From Larus michahellis (Eukaryota > Chordata > Aves > Charadriiformes > Laridae): a stretch of DNA of 64,000 nt. Position numbers and translations under genes: made by a program. A model generated the notes under the pieces. That model made no database searches, was not told where the DNA came from, and saw nothing but the letters and a program-made list of their open reading frames with translations. Numbering within the stretch: the stretch's first letter is position 1; every line of letters starts with the position of its first letter. Below are positions 48,012 through 62,270 of the stretch, one piece after another. The stretch lies in NCBI RefSeq assembly GCF_964199755.1, contig NC_133899.1, positions 86,159,871 through 86,223,870 on the forward strand, written 5' to 3'.

Positions 48012-51000
48012 TCATTGTCACCCTTGTTCAACTAAATGTTGGAAACAATAGTGTAACTATAGTGGGGCCAAATCTTTGCTTTGTGGCTCTATTAACTCTA
48101 ATCAAAATACGCTTATGCCAAGGCAACAGTGCACTAAAATTATTGTAGTATGATGGAAATGCAACCACTGAAAATTGACCTTCAGCTAAAGATAACGAGC
48201 ACGTTAATAAATGTTGGTACTTTTGAAGTCAAAATTTAAAAATGAGCCCAGTCTTTGTTCTCCAACTCAGTAATAGCACTCTAGCCCCTTGGCATTTTTT
48301 AAGAAAAGATATTACAAAGTTTGGAAGTCAAAAAATTGCTGCTATTACTTGAAAGAGAGATGCTAAAGAGCATTGCTAACTGAGGACTGTAAGTCATCAA
48401 AGGCTGTTGTGACTGTTGATTAGTATGGAAGGCTGTGGATGCTGCTGGAGGAGTAACAAAAACTGTTGAACCACCTGTATGTAGATATTTTTCTGAACTG
48501 AGAAGTCTTCTGAAGTGCTGAATCTATTTAAATTTTTGTTTCCTAGTAGCCATAGTTCCCTTTGTCACCTCTCCCAAATGTTCCTGCAACCTTTCTGTTG
48601 CTTCTCCAGTCTTCCTATACGTACTCTGCTCCTTCCTTTGCCCCCGGAACACACCTCTGACTTTGATCTCTTTTCCCAGAGTTCAGCCTCTTCTTTCCAC
48701 CAGTCCCCTGGTACCCTTTGCTCTGTGCTTTTGTTCTTTCCTTCCTTCATGATGCCTTTGCTTACCTGAACTTTATGTGAGGAATACTTTGAGAAACACA
48801 GGTAACTGAGGCCAGATAGTAATGGAATAGAGCATTTTAGCTAATTGCCTCTATTCAAGGGAAAAAAAAACATCCTTTCTGGCAGAAGTGGCATTGCCCC
48901 ATAGTAAGAACTCTTAAAAAAGAAGAAAAATTTCCTAGAATTCCTGAATGGTCGATCTATTCAGCTCAAACTTTTAAATCTCTGGTGACCGTATTGTTAG
49001 TCTTAAGCAATGGTCTTTAATAAGATGGAGAAAAAATAGGAAGTATAATTTCTCTTTTAATGCTCTTTGTATGAGTTCTGATGTAGAAAATCAATACTTG
49101 CTATTCAAAGGAAAGCTATTGAAACAAATAATATTACTGGTTGGCAGGCTCAGCAGGCTGTTTGCTTTGATTACATTCTTGCTGATGTAGTTCTGCACTG
49201 GTGTTTAGAAAACCCAAAAAACAATTTTAAGTGTATATGTTTTGAAACAATTTAAGCAATTTAGTGTTTGGGATATAGTTGAAATAAATCTCAAGAACAG
49301 ATGAGAATATGTTCTTATTTGTGCTAAAAAAAATAAATTTGTATCAATGAGCAAACAGATCCTGTATGTCAATTGAATGACAACTACTGTCCCCCAAATA
49401 TTTTATTTTGGTTATTTATGGTTGTTTGTTTTAAAGTTTGTTCTTCGTTGAATTCTTAAGTGAAAAATATGATACTTGGATTTTTTTGAGGTATCTTTTA
49501 GCCCGTACTTGATCACAGGCATTCTCCTTGTTATATCTGGAACGCAGATTACTCCGGTCTTTCTTTGTCTGTGCCAGCTCATATAATTCACATTTTTATT
49601 ACCCTGATCAATTGAAACATTTTATTAAAGGTCAAAAGAAAAGAAAAATTGTAAAATTAGAAATGGAAATGGATTTGATTAACGATTGAAAGCATAAATA
49701 TGGAAGCAAATGATCCAATTTATTACCTTTTTCTGTTTAATAAGTATCTTTGTCTTTGATTCTAGTTCTGCGTTTTACTCCAGCTGCTTTGACTATACAA
49801 CTATCTCTTCTTTTGCTATCTAGCCGTTTGTAAGCGTGGGAGAAATCCTCATTAACCTGTGCATGTCCAAAATGGCTGGTAACAACGGCAGTATACGGCG
49901 TAGTATTAAACTCAGTCAAATGTGTTAAGCATTCCTTTTTTGATCTGCAAATTCAATACAGTACTGACACTGTGTGTGTGAGAGATTTTTTCCCTAAGAC
50001 TTAATTTGTAAAGCTAAGCATTTATTACCGTTGAAAGCCTGTTTTGCAAACAGACTATGTATGGATGGCGCTTAGAGTAGCGGTCACTCTGACTGTGTCT
50101 ATGCTGTGGGGCGAGTACATTCAGTGACACTTTGTGACGCTGGTGTTGTCTGTGCATGCAGCCTGTGGATAGTGAGACTTCTGCTGAGGGTTGGTCAGAC
50201 CTGATCTGAGCACCCACCGTCTCCCATTGCTGTCGCTTTCCCCTGGAAGGAGATGGGATATTTGAGCAAGAAGGCAGCCGAAGTACAATCTGTCAACAAA
50301 TCTGGTGATGAGGTGACCAGGACTGGGGAGCCTTCTGCATGTCTGAGCATACTCCAATCCACACAGTATACACAGTGTAGGTTACTCCAGTTTGGTGGTG
50401 GTGTAAGTGCTGGGTTCAGTGGTGGTGGGGTCTTTAATGAGTATAAAGTTGTGGAAAATGGAGCCATTTTAGCTGTGTGGTAGAGGGTGTTCTCCCTCGT
50501 AGTGCCCAGGTTCAGCACAATACTAGGTACTTTCTTAACTTTTAAGTGTGTGAATGGTCTCCTTGAAGTTCATGTCAGTTAAATGTGAGCGTATGTAACT
50601 TGCTGAGATGTAGACTGTTTTCTTTTTCTGGTTAAGGCTGTAAGGCCCCTTGAGAGCCTTTGGGAAAAGGAAGCCCTCTAAGCAGTCAGTGATGAAGGCA
50701 TCAAGCAGGAGAAGGTGCACCCTGGACACAACACACTGTCTGAAGTGCAGCCAGGCTATACCAGAAACCTGGCAGAGAGCAGGTGATTAGGGCAGTTGGG
50801 CTTAGAAAGGGAAGGTGGGCTGACGTTACAGCTGGATGCTCCCCAGGAAGCATCCCCTGACCTGGTAAGGCTTCATTCCCCATCATGACCCAGCAGAGAT
50901 CATGTGGAGGGATAAGAGCCCAGCCATCCCTGTGACAGAGGCTGTAGAGATGTCTCTTCACAGATCTTCAAATGTCCAGCGGACAAGTGGGTGACTGTTA

Positions 51001-53385
51001 TTATGCTTATTGAGTCAATAGGGCAGTAGTACATAATATACCATGTAAAGAAAGTGCAGATAAGCATTTCCTGGGCTCTTAATTACACAAAACGTATCGA
51101 CAATGTCCTGGTTTGAGGTACAGGGACGTGAATGCTGAAGATCAAAACAGACTCAAGTCTTTTATCAGTGATGTGAGTGATGACTATATTCAAAATAGAA
51201 GGAAACTGAGGGTGTCTTTTTCCTGGAGTAGTAGTAGTGGGTTTTTATTGTTTAGGAATCACAGTACACCATTTTTAACACCATAAACTCATGTCCCTTA
51301 TAGTCTGTATAAATATATTTGTACATAGTACTTTATCTTCTAGTGTGAAGTGTTATCTTAGTGCCTACTGCTTCTATCTGACTCTGAATTAACAACTTTC
51401 TCATGAGCTTTTCATTGATCATTACAGCTACATTATCCAACACAGCCATGCCTCCAGCAGTGCCCATGGCTCCACTGCACTAATAGCGCTGTTTATGCTC
51501 CCAAGCCTCAGTGAGCTGTGTGGTCTTTCCAGCTGGTCACGTGTTGATGGTAGAGGTGAGGTGGGGGACACAGCAAATGTCTAGTGGTAAAGTAAAACTG
51601 ATGAAAGTTGGGCATGAGTCGGGTGGGAAGACAGTGCTTACAAGGGTTGTTTCAGAAGAGCTGGGAAACACTTCACTGATTTTTGGATAGTGAATGTAAG
51701 ATGCCTAGGACGTTCACTTTAGAATACTTAGTGGCAACAAGCACTTCATATATTGAAAGCTTACAGAACTGTATTGATACTTCTGTAAATCAAACCCCAT
51801 GCCTGAAGGCAGGACTGACAAAAAGAAAGTTGAGGAATTTGTGACCATCTGTGGGTAAAAAACTGATTTGAATGATTCTCAAACCAGGACAGTGATTTAT
51901 GTAGCATCATATAGCATCCATGCCAGGTGAGGAAGTTGTGTACGCTTTACAAGTCAGCTTATCAACTGACCTATCTTTCATTTTGTATCATCTTGGTCTC
52001 TTTCAAAACATAACTTCTTTTTTTTTCCCAACAGTCAAAGTGGGGGTTCCTTTAATTACAGCTCAGTTCCCTCCCCCAAAATACTCTACTATGTGCAATG
52101 AGAAAGGTGAGAGACTAATTAAAATATCATTACAGTCTGTTTTGTACATGTTGCGTCATTGCACACAACAGAGTGAATGGAATCATGTGGTCAGCCCTAG
52201 TCTGATAGTTCTTAGGTTTGGAATGCTGGATTTTTGAAAACTCTGTAGTAACACAAAGTTTTTGTTGTGTGCAATTATACAATACCCCAAATATGTTAAT
52301 ATGCAGTGGTTGAGAAGATTGATGGATTCTAAATATATCAACCGGGAATTAGCTGAGGGTGTCTCAAGGGGTTATTTTAGACACAAACAAGACAAGACAG
52401 TTATTTTGAGCAACATTCATATAATTCTTTTACATGGAACAACTCTTTGAGAGATGTCTGATTCACTGATAATTAAAATTATAAATGAGTCTTGTTTGGC
52501 CTGAGTGATTATGTTCATGCTCCAGTGACCATGGCCTCTAAGTACTAAGGCATATAATTAGACCCTTCTTTGACCTTTCAATATCATGTTGACCATATCT
52601 AGGCTATAACAGATCCATAGCCTAGATAGTTGTTTAGGGCCAGATGGTGTTTTCATGCAAAATTAACACAAGAGGTTGCTTCAAAGCTCCTTGTTCCATG
52701 CATAGCACAAGAATAGATGATTGAAACAGGGGCTCTGGTATGATATGATGAACTGTAACTGAACTTACTGAGGATGGGCACTTTGTATGTATCATCTTCC
52801 TTCCCATCCAGCATTCTGCATGTCATTTGAGGTGATTACCTTGTAATTTTTTTTAAACATTTTTTTCCCATTTGTCAGTAAGATGTGGGTTTTAATCTGA
52901 CTGTAGGAATAATTCATGTATTTTACCAGTAAAAATATTTTGTGCGTTTAGCTAAATAAAATAATTCTACTTTTAGAATAGCGTGACAAGGTACATAATT
53001 GGCATGAAGCATCTATGTACTTTGTACATCCAAAGCAAACACTACCTTTCCAATCTGCAAGAAGAATAGGGGTTTTTCATTGAAATGTAATTATAGAGTG
53101 TGTGAGACTTTCACATATAAAATCCAATTACTAATTCCTTTTCCTGAAATTTTAGTTTGTACTGTTTCCACTTCAATAATTTTAAATTTTGACAATTTTT
53201 TGTAGGATGAAGGGTGACAATAAGGAAAATGACAAAACGCAGGACACTAACAAGTCTGTCAGACACTGCTGAGAATTTCCTCAAGTTAGAAAACAGCCAA
53301 GATAAACATTCCCTTGAAATATCCTGATGAGCCTGAACTTTCAGCAAGTAGTTAATGTTCAGTGTATGAAAACAGCACTTTTTTA
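48012..53385. other. No supported gene
   Basis: T-rich intron-like DNA with a pyrimidine-rich stretch at 48,540-48,770, which makes an 84-codon S/F/L-rich frame by composition. Blocks with more G and C at 50.2-50.9 kb have only chance frames. Confidence 0.5.
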
Positions 53386-53464
53386 AGGTATCCAAGAATG
53401 CAAATAATCATTTTGGAAATTATTATAGGTACCCAAGAAAACAAATAATCATTATGGAAATCAT
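53386..53464. repeat. Imperfect tandem duplication, 38-bp copies
   Basis: Copies at 53,386-53,423 and 53,427-53,464 match at 33 of 38 positions; both contain 'caaataatcatt'. Confidence 0.9.
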
Positions 53465-56400
53465 ATAATCATAATGAAAATAAGAAGAAATTATGAAATA
53501 GAAACTAGGGAGAAGTACATATGAGATCTACATCTTGACTGCAGCTGTTACTTCACCTTACCTACTTAGGAATTCATCAAGAAACAATGAAATCATCCTT
53601 AATATTCCATCCAATCTTTAAATCCCTGCATAGGAAGGCATGAGACACACAATTTTTATATATTCATTGATTTGGTGCTAACAAGTTGACAAGATATTGG
53701 GCTAAACTGTACCCTAGTGTAGCTTTAGTAGTGCTTTACGGAGAATTAATATTGCCTGTTTTTTTCCAAAGTCAGCTGTGAGAATTTCTGTACTGCAGTT
53801 GCCCTTTAAAGCACTTGGGCAGACTTTGGAAATGAGGTCCAGCAGTAACTTTTTCTGGCAGTGCCTCCATTTTCCACATGTTCATTTAAATGATTTACAT
53901 CGTCTTCTACCTTGTCCCCAGCCAAAGTCTGCTTTCTGTACCTTCTGCTGCAGGTAATGGGCCCAAGATGTATTTAGAAACCCAGATGAGGGGTTATTGA
54001 ATTTACATACTTTGTGTATGAGGCATACGAAAGTCATATAAAATAGTCTGACTGATGTTGACAACATAAAGGAGTATAATACTTTTCAATTACTGATTTT
54101 TAAACTAGACTTTTGGTAAACATGTCTTTGCTTCTGATATTTCTGTCTCTTAAATGTGAAAGAAAATGGTGTGGGGTTTTGTTTGTTTTTTGTCCTCCTA
54201 ATCTGTTTAAACCGAGCTGCTACGCATGTTGCCTTTACAATGGTAGATCAAGGGGTTTTGGTTTCCTTTTGTTGGTTTCATGTGTAAGTCAGGAGTAAGC
54301 CACTAACTTAATGGAGTTATAGGAGCTTTGTGTGGTTATGAAATAGATGAAGATTTGATCTCTGTGTTAGGTATCATTCAGTTTTGTTGGGTGTAATTTC
54401 CTTCATAAGTATTTATTATGAAATCTGGCTGGAAGTGGCGTGCCTGTTCGTGGCATGGAATTGTTTCATGAGCCTTGTTCCTCTTTCCCCTGAAACTTAT
54501 ATAAAACAAGTACTGTGCAAATGATTGCTCTACCAGAAAAGTACTTACAGGCTAAGGCTGTGCTGAAAAGGGCTGAATAAACTGTGATTCTTCATTTATG
54601 CGGCTGAAGGTACTGGAAAGTGTAATCTGAATTTGAACTTTTTTTAATTACTAAGGAAAATTACTCCCGGTCATCATTTGATGCCATCTTCCATTCTACA
54701 CTACTGACAGGAGGTGGTGTCATCCATTGCTGAAATGGATCTAATGTTTGTATTTAAACCATCTTAGAGCAAGAAAAGGGTGTTGGTAGGACAGCAGCGG
54801 CAAGATGGCCCTTTGTATAACTGGATCTTGGTTTTTTGGAGTTTACCTTTCTTAGGGAAGAGATGATAGGGAAAGGATGGATGCCTAGATGGATGGGGAA
54901 GGGCTTCCTATTGCCCTTTTGGAAATCAGCGTGTGGTACTTGTGTGTGCCTGGGGAGCCACGGCATGCTGGGAGCTGTTGGAGTTGCAGCTCCAAGGAAC
55001 AGGGTATGAGAGATGGGGGCCAGCGTGGCTCCAGAAAACACTGACCCTCAGGCAGTGAGTGCCTGGGAAGTCACTCAGGGTTTGGGCTCTGGCCCATTCT
55101 GTAGAGGATGGATTTGATCCTCATACATTTCCCATTCCCTTTCTGTCACCTCTCATGACTCCTGTCAGTTCCCCTGACTCTTTACTTTGAAAGGGACAAC
55201 TCCTGTTCATTCTTCTGTTGTGCAGGGAAGAGATGCAGTTTGACCTGGTAGCCCAGGAAATTTTGAAGCCCACCTGAGAAACAGAAGATCTGATATGACA
55301 GTCCCTAAGAAACATGGGTAAGGCAACTTTGGGTATCACTTTCTAAGAGTTTTTTTTTACACTGCAGAACCTGCTTTAATTACTATGTGGTTTCTTTTAT
55401 TCTGTTTTATTTTATCTAGTTGTACTGGTACTGTCATTCAACTTTTTCAAAATATGAGTATTCCCTTTTTATTATAAAAGGCGCATTATAAAAAGACGCT
55501 GCTCAAGTAAAGAGTGCACACCTGCTGTGTTAAGGCCTTGCCCTCTTTGTGGTAACTTGGAGAATCCTGTCCTAAAATAACCCCTCTTCCGAGGCAAGCA
55601 TATCAAGAGCATCTCCTTTCAAACTATTGACTATGAAATCCTGATTTAAATATGAATAGCTTTATTTTTTTTTCCTGGAGTTAAATTCTTCTATTTGATT
55701 TTGGGTCTTTGCTTGTGTATTCTCATTTTGTAAGGCAGCTGTTTAGGCTTATGCAATACTAGATAATGCTGACTGAACCTCCTGTGTTTGTTTGCATTAT
55801 GCTTTTGTTTTACTCTGCAGTTCCAAATGATAGGTTGCAGTAAGTATTCAATTTTCTGATGAGGCTTAAAAGAACTTTGGCTCTCCAACACAACAGTACA
55901 CGACTCCTGTTTCACCATGATAAGAAAGTGTTTGCCTTTAGGGAAAAGGAAAACGATTGAATGCGTGTGTTTTACATTACTTGAACCGTGATCATTTTGC
56001 TGAAACGGGCCAAGACATTAACAAGGGTTTGGCCATGAGGGAATTAAGAGTCAGTCGTGTATCTTATATCCTAGTCAGATGTTGCTTTGCTTTTCTTAAA
56101 AGAAAAAAAATAGTGCTGGAGGTGAATGCAGTTGGTTCTATATAAACATACGTAGATAAGAGCATATATGTGTCTATCCGTATGCACTGGTGGCCTGTAT
56201 GCAACATCTGTATGTAAAGTACAGCATTGTCACTGAATGGTAATAGTGATTGTCAACAAAAATATATTTGGAGAAAAAAATACCATTTTAGCATTTACAT
56301 AGTGGTCAGAAGTAATAAAGAACAAGGTGTGGTTGTACCAAGTTCAGTGCCACTATTCATATAGATTTGAATATGAATCAAAGATATATAAAATTAATAT

Positions 56401-57053
56401 GTAAAATCATTTTCTTAGTTGTATATTTATTGTATTATAATTCCTTGATAATTATTTTAGCCTCCATCTAGACTTTGTCCAATTTTCCATTCTTAGACCC
56501 ACTCTCCTTCAAGAGTTGTCAGGCCACAGTCTTCCTTCCTCTAAAAATTTTGGGTTTTATCTTTGAATTCTCCCCTAAGCTGATCCAGAAGTATCATTAC
56601 TTATGAGTCTCTGAGATTCCATGTGTCACTGCACCCTGAAAGGTTGGGGAGCCACTCGGGTGGCAGTTCAGAAGATGATGTAGGTGGTGTAGCATGATCC
56701 TCTCTGCTCTATCAGTACTGATGTTCATCCATCCACCTTCTTTCAAACAGTAGCTGCATTAATGTCCTCTTGTACAGCATGATATAAGGGGCAGGCACTG
56801 GACCGTTTGCTGATATTTTCTAAGAAGTGATGTTCTAAAAGACAAGAATTGTTTGGAGCAGTACTTCATAACCAAGTTGCTTCCACAGACGCCAATGAAT
56901 AGGGCATGGAAAAAAAAAAAACTGAAATCTTCCTACCAAAAATAGATTAGCACAATTCACAATGCCTTATTTCAAACAACAATATGATAAAAATGAATCT
57001 TCATTAGATGCAATTCAGCCTTTCTCCTGAAGCTGGTAAGGCACTTGTGGTTT
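53465..57053. other. No supported feature
   Basis: Intron-like. The 95-residue minus frame at 54,754-55,041 lies in a locally GC-richer patch without splice support. Confidence 0.5.
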
Positions 57054-57138
57054 ATCATAAAATCATTTAGGTTGGAAAAGACTCTTAAGAACACTGAGTC
57101 CAACCATTAACCTAACCCTGCCAAGTGCACTTTAAAAC
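57054..57138 (-). mobile_element. CR1 LINE 3' end fragment
   Basis: 'ataaaatcatttaggttgga', 'aagactctta' and 'gagtccaaccattaac' match the reversed CR1 3' end, with the same internal layout as the copy at 13,303. About 85 bases remain. Confidence 0.9.
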
Positions 57139-58469
57139 TCTGGAAATGGTTACCTCGTTTAGAGAATGATACTGCAAACTCTAGGAGGTACCGGGTTGCT
57201 GACCCTCTGGGAATCACCGTATCGACTACTGAAGCTTGTGCGAACTCTGTGTTCCTGGGCAGCTCTAGGATTAAGCCTTTAACGAAGCCCTGTTATTTCA
57301 TGCATCCTGGTGAGACACATGGGGGCAACATGTTTCCAACACTGGAATGGTTGCAGTCTGCATGTTTGTTATATTCATTAACTGCATGGACCAGATCCTT
57401 TGGCTGTTTATGTCAGTCTCTGCTGATACAACGTATGCGTCTATTTATATATTTCCTGTATATTTTGTTTAGTTCTAGTGATAGACCTTATGAGACCACA
57501 GCTCTTACGACACTTCCTTGTGTGTGCTCAGAGTTTCACGCTGGTCTACAAGCTAAACTGTTTAGACTCCAGCCAGGCTTTCTTGCGGTAGATTTTGGTA
57601 GTTTCTAAGGCCTGTTGTTTTCTCTGTGCTGCCAGGGTTTCCTGGGGGGGGACACAGGAACTTTAGGCCTCATGGAACATGCAGCATTAACCTGTGAAAT
57701 CAAGATTTTCACTGCAACGTAAGCTGTCACCCAGGAAAGCAGTGTACAATGCGTTTGTGAAATGTATGAAAAGAAGTCCAGGAATTCAGTTAATTAACCA
57801 CATCAGTTTCTTAACGTGATCAATTTTAATTAAACTGAATTTTAATAGAGATCTGTGTAGTCTGTAGAGAGCAATTGCTAATTCTACAAAGCATGTGCTG
57901 CTTTTCACTTCAGATTTGCTCCCATCTAATTAATATGGATAGGGCATTAAGCCTTTTTGGACTCTGGTGGTTTTCATTTCATGACTATTAATGATTTTAA
58001 TGAACTGGACTAATTCAGTAGTTTTCATCCTAGTGTTTCAGAGCTTTGTTCATCACAAATTTCAGGTTTATAATTGGTTTCCAGGTCTTAACAGTGGTCA
58101 TTGATCAGCTTCAGCAGTTTCTTTTACAACCCAGTAGGAACATAAGAAAAGTTTTAACCCTTTGCTAGCACAAGGGCACATCAAAACTGCCTCAGTATCC
58201 AGAGAAAGAAGATGGGATCTGTGAGTTCATTGAACATGCCAAATTGTGTCTGAATGCAACTTGTGCAGAAATGTTGCCTTTTTAGACATGACAAATGAAA
58301 AAGAAAACATGCAGGGTGAAACTCTGTCAGTCTTAATGTAAAATTATGTCAAGCAGTTTACAACACAGAGGACCTGATTCTGCACTGTTCCTCATGGTAG
58401 TTTTCTATCCCAATACAGAACTATCTTAAAGCATTGCAGTTCTGAATGTGTGTTACCTATCTGATTTTT

Positions 58470-58491
58470 ACACACACACACATATATATAT
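58470..58491. repeat. CA/TA microsatellite
   Basis: (AC)6 followed by (AT)5. Confidence 0.95.
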
Positions 58492-61400
58492 CTCAAATGG
58501 TTGTGAAAAGTGTGAAGACTGCTTGTTCATACAGTGCCATGCGTATTCAAAACTTTGCATTAATAAATCAACATACCTTTTTAACTCTTTCATACCTTAT
58601 GTGTTTAGATTAGAAACCCTTCATAGGTTCCTGTCTCTGGCTGCACAAGACTGGCACAAAGCGTCCTTCTCTCAATAGAGGCCTTTAGTGTGCTATGTAA
58701 TATTACTAATAGCAAACACTCTTTCAGTGGACTTAACTCCACTGTTAAGTAAAAATGCATATATATTATTTTTTGCATTTTAAAATATTAAATATTTTCA
58801 GTGGGCTTTGAGCAAGAAAGCTTGTACCTGTAAGACATGTTTTATTGATTCCTACAGAAAACATTAATGCTGGCAGTTCTCTTTCAACAAACAAGCAAAG
58901 CTCCGGTTTTCGTTCATTCTTGTGGCTACCTGCACTGCCACTTCATGGTCCTTGAGAACTTTAGGGCAACCAATTCAGAGAAAGCAAATAGTGTCAAGTT
59001 TCATTTTTAAGTTAGTTTGTCATCTTAGATTTGGGAAAATAAAAAAGAAAAACAAACCCCAAACCCAGACTTTTGTAAATTTGGTTTAGCTGTAAACATT
59101 TATTGTCATTTACAAGCTACATAGAATGCTTTGCCATTTCTGTAGAGAATGTGGTGAGCCATGGAAATAAGAAGCAGCCATATGTGTCCTGGTGTCACGG
59201 TGATGGCGTTAGTGTTTTTGTTTGTTGAAAATCTTGACCATTGTTCAAGACTGAGTGTAGAATGTAGATCAGGGTTACCTGGCTGTTTGCAGATAGCTAT
59301 CTGCAGAAGGACACGGCCTGCTGTGGGACTACTGCTCATTGGCATGAGAAGGCAACATGGTCTGGTGAATTGAGCTACCTGTAGGCATTGACTTTCTCTC
59401 AAATGAGTCAGGAAGAAGCTGTGCTCTACAAGGCTCTTGTTCAGTTGTGTGCCAGCCTTTTTGTTTCTCCTTCTCATGGGCCATGCACATTTGCAGTCAG
59501 TGAAGATGAAGCGTTTCACACCAGTAATTTCCTAATGTTTATATACATTTCTAGTCTTCAATTATTTAGTTTATAAGTGTTAATGACAGCTTGGAATGAT
59601 ATCTGCAGTCAAAAAAAAAAAGTGCACATCTTGTCTAGAGGTAGATCAGAGACCCCAGATATGAACCCTTAGTAAAGCATCAGGAGGCTAAAAAATAATG
59701 TGGTGTGGGTTGTTTTTTTAAATTTTCATTTGAATTCTGACAGAAGAAATAATAGCAACTTTGTTATAACACCAGAGATGTGTTTTGTAGGTTTGGTGAC
59801 AAATGGAACTGTATTTGTGCCATTTCACCAGTATCAGTTGGTACCATTTGCCCATCATCTACCACTGCCCATTGGATAATTGTGTTCAAGTTCTGAATGG
59901 ATAAGAGCAAGTTACAAGAGAGAAAGACTTATGTATATTTAGAAGATTAAACAACGATCATAACTATTCCTTCTGGTCCTGTAATCCCTGCAGGCTTTGG
60001 CATAGAGTTCCTGTTCTTTCAGAAAGACACCTTGCGCTCTGACAGGAGGATCTCTTTCCTACTGCTGCCAGCTGTAATCTCTTTGGTGGTACCTGAAATG
60101 AGAAGATTCTTATCCAACTGCACTGTGATTTGGAAATATCTCTGTTTCAGCACTGATGTGTGCGACTCTATCAGCTGCAGTAAAGATCCATCATGCTTTC
60201 CAACTGTCTGTTAATCCTGCTCCGCTCTTTGTCAGGGCTTGTTTTGTAGCTGCCCTCAGACTTCTTAAGTATATGACAAGGATATAATGTATAGATGTAT
60301 AAGACCAAATTTGTTGGATTTTTAAACAATAATGGTGAAAAATGTGCTAATGACTTTCATTATTCTCTGAAGCAATGCTCTTTTTTTTTTCTTTTAGCTC
60401 GCTTTTTTCATTCACCTGGCATTTTTAGCACTTTTAACATTTGTAAAACAGTGCTGTCTGAGTCAGAGCTAAGAAACATGCTGAAGTAGTAGGATCTAGT
60501 GAGCAGCGTAGTGAAAGATGGTGAATGGCATTTGACACTTAATGACTCAATATTTTCACTGAGAAGTGAATAGAAGCTCTCATTTTATTTACTTACTGTT
60601 TGAGGTTTGAGCCTATTTGTAGTCCAGCAAGCTTCTGTTACAAAGCTCTGTGATGATTTTTTGGAGTGAAAGTAAGGAGGAGATTTGACCATATGCTTAT
60701 TAAATTTCAAGAAAGAGGAGTTCTTCTTGGAGACCACTGGAAAAATGCATAAGCAAACTCCCTCTGGACAAAATTAAGAAAGCCTCTGACTCCCGGTCCC
60801 TTCCCCCGTTTTGCTCCGTCTGCCCTCCAGAACAGACACCTGGGAGGTGAGCAGTATTTTGACTTTATGATAACTTGCAGCAAGATTTGCGCGACACTGT
60901 CTGTGTGTGTGTGCCCCAGGCAGCATTTATTCATTTCATGTAATTTACAATATGCCACAATGATTCTGTAATCAGGAAACATTCTATGCAGGAGGATTGA
61001 GAGCTAGGTTTACAGCTGTAAGAAATACAGATATGTTTTATAATCTATTAATTCCCTTTTAGTGATGAGTGTAAATGTTAACGTACTGACATAAAATCCA
61101 TTGACACTGAGACACCGCTGTTGGAAGATATCATATAGGTAACTTCTTGATCTTATAGTGTGGTTCACAAGAATTGATTGGAAGGTGTTTCAGGGAGAAT
61201 GTATATAAGGAAGGATATGGTCTTATTATAGAAGCAGTTTGGCAATCAGATTTTAACCATTATGATTGGTTGGCTGTTGTCATGTCAGTAGACAGAAGGT
61301 GTTAAAAATCAGGTGCCTATTTATTCAGTTAGGTTGAAAAGTGGCTTTTTCAATTTGGAGTTTCTCCCTTTGATATAATGCAAGTGCTACTGAAGACAAT

Positions 61401-62207
61401 GGAACAAAAGGAGAATAAATAATGGGGAAATAAAGACAAAATAACATTAAAATACAACAAAATGCAATCTGTTGTATTTAAAGACATTGTGTTGTAATCA
61501 AGGGTCAGAGGGGAGGAAAAGTGTTAAAAGCAGCACCAGAAAGGCACAGAACTATGTTTGTATTATATATCTAATACAGTCCTGAACATAGTGTTGCTGC
61601 AACACAAAAAGCAGCTGTGATTTAGAAAGTGCTCACGTTTGAAATGTCTAGATCCCAGTTTTCCTTTTTCTTTCATCATTGCAGTCAGCATAGGAACAAA
61701 AAATAGCTCTCATGATGTCATAAACTTTACTGAAGAAAGCAGTCTCTTTCTTGAATTATTTATTTTACATAAAACATTTATAAAGTGCTACCAGACAACA
61801 TGTAAGAGCGCTATAATAAAATCAATAAGCATTAAAATCAGAATGAATTTGGGTACCTCATACCTTCTGTGGGATTATTCTTTGACTGTGCCCTATGCGT
61901 GGCTACAAAACATCTTTTCTGCCATCCTTGATCCTCTCTGGGGAGGCTCTTGATATTTGAACAACGTTGCTGGACTGTCCTCAGCCACCTCCCAGCTATT
62001 GCCAAGGGACTGTTTCCCAGGTGGGAGCTGCGTGTTATAGTTTGTGCTGGCCTTACCCTTCTCCCCCTCCCTGCCTCCAGTGCCTTTCTCGTGCTGTTGG
62101 GCGCCAGTATTCTTGCAGAAGTTTGAAGTACGGCACAGAGTTGGCTGACTTGGCCCATGAAGCACTGTCCCCATGGTTGAGGATCTCCCAGCTGCCCCTA
62201 TAGCTGA

Positions 62208-62270
62208 GTCCCATAAACTCCCTTGGAATAGCAGAGCTTTAGGTCCCATATACTCCCTTGGAGCAGCAGA
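62208..62270. repeat. 28-bp direct repeat
   Basis: 'gtcccataaactcccttgga' and its second copy 35 bases later match at 25 of 28 positions (62,208-62,235 and 62,243-62,270). Confidence 0.9.

Noticed and set aside
59106..59519. 137-residue minus-strand open frame
   Set aside because: No splice signals at its ends, no recognised domain, and + frames of 60-70 codons overlap it. Probably chance.
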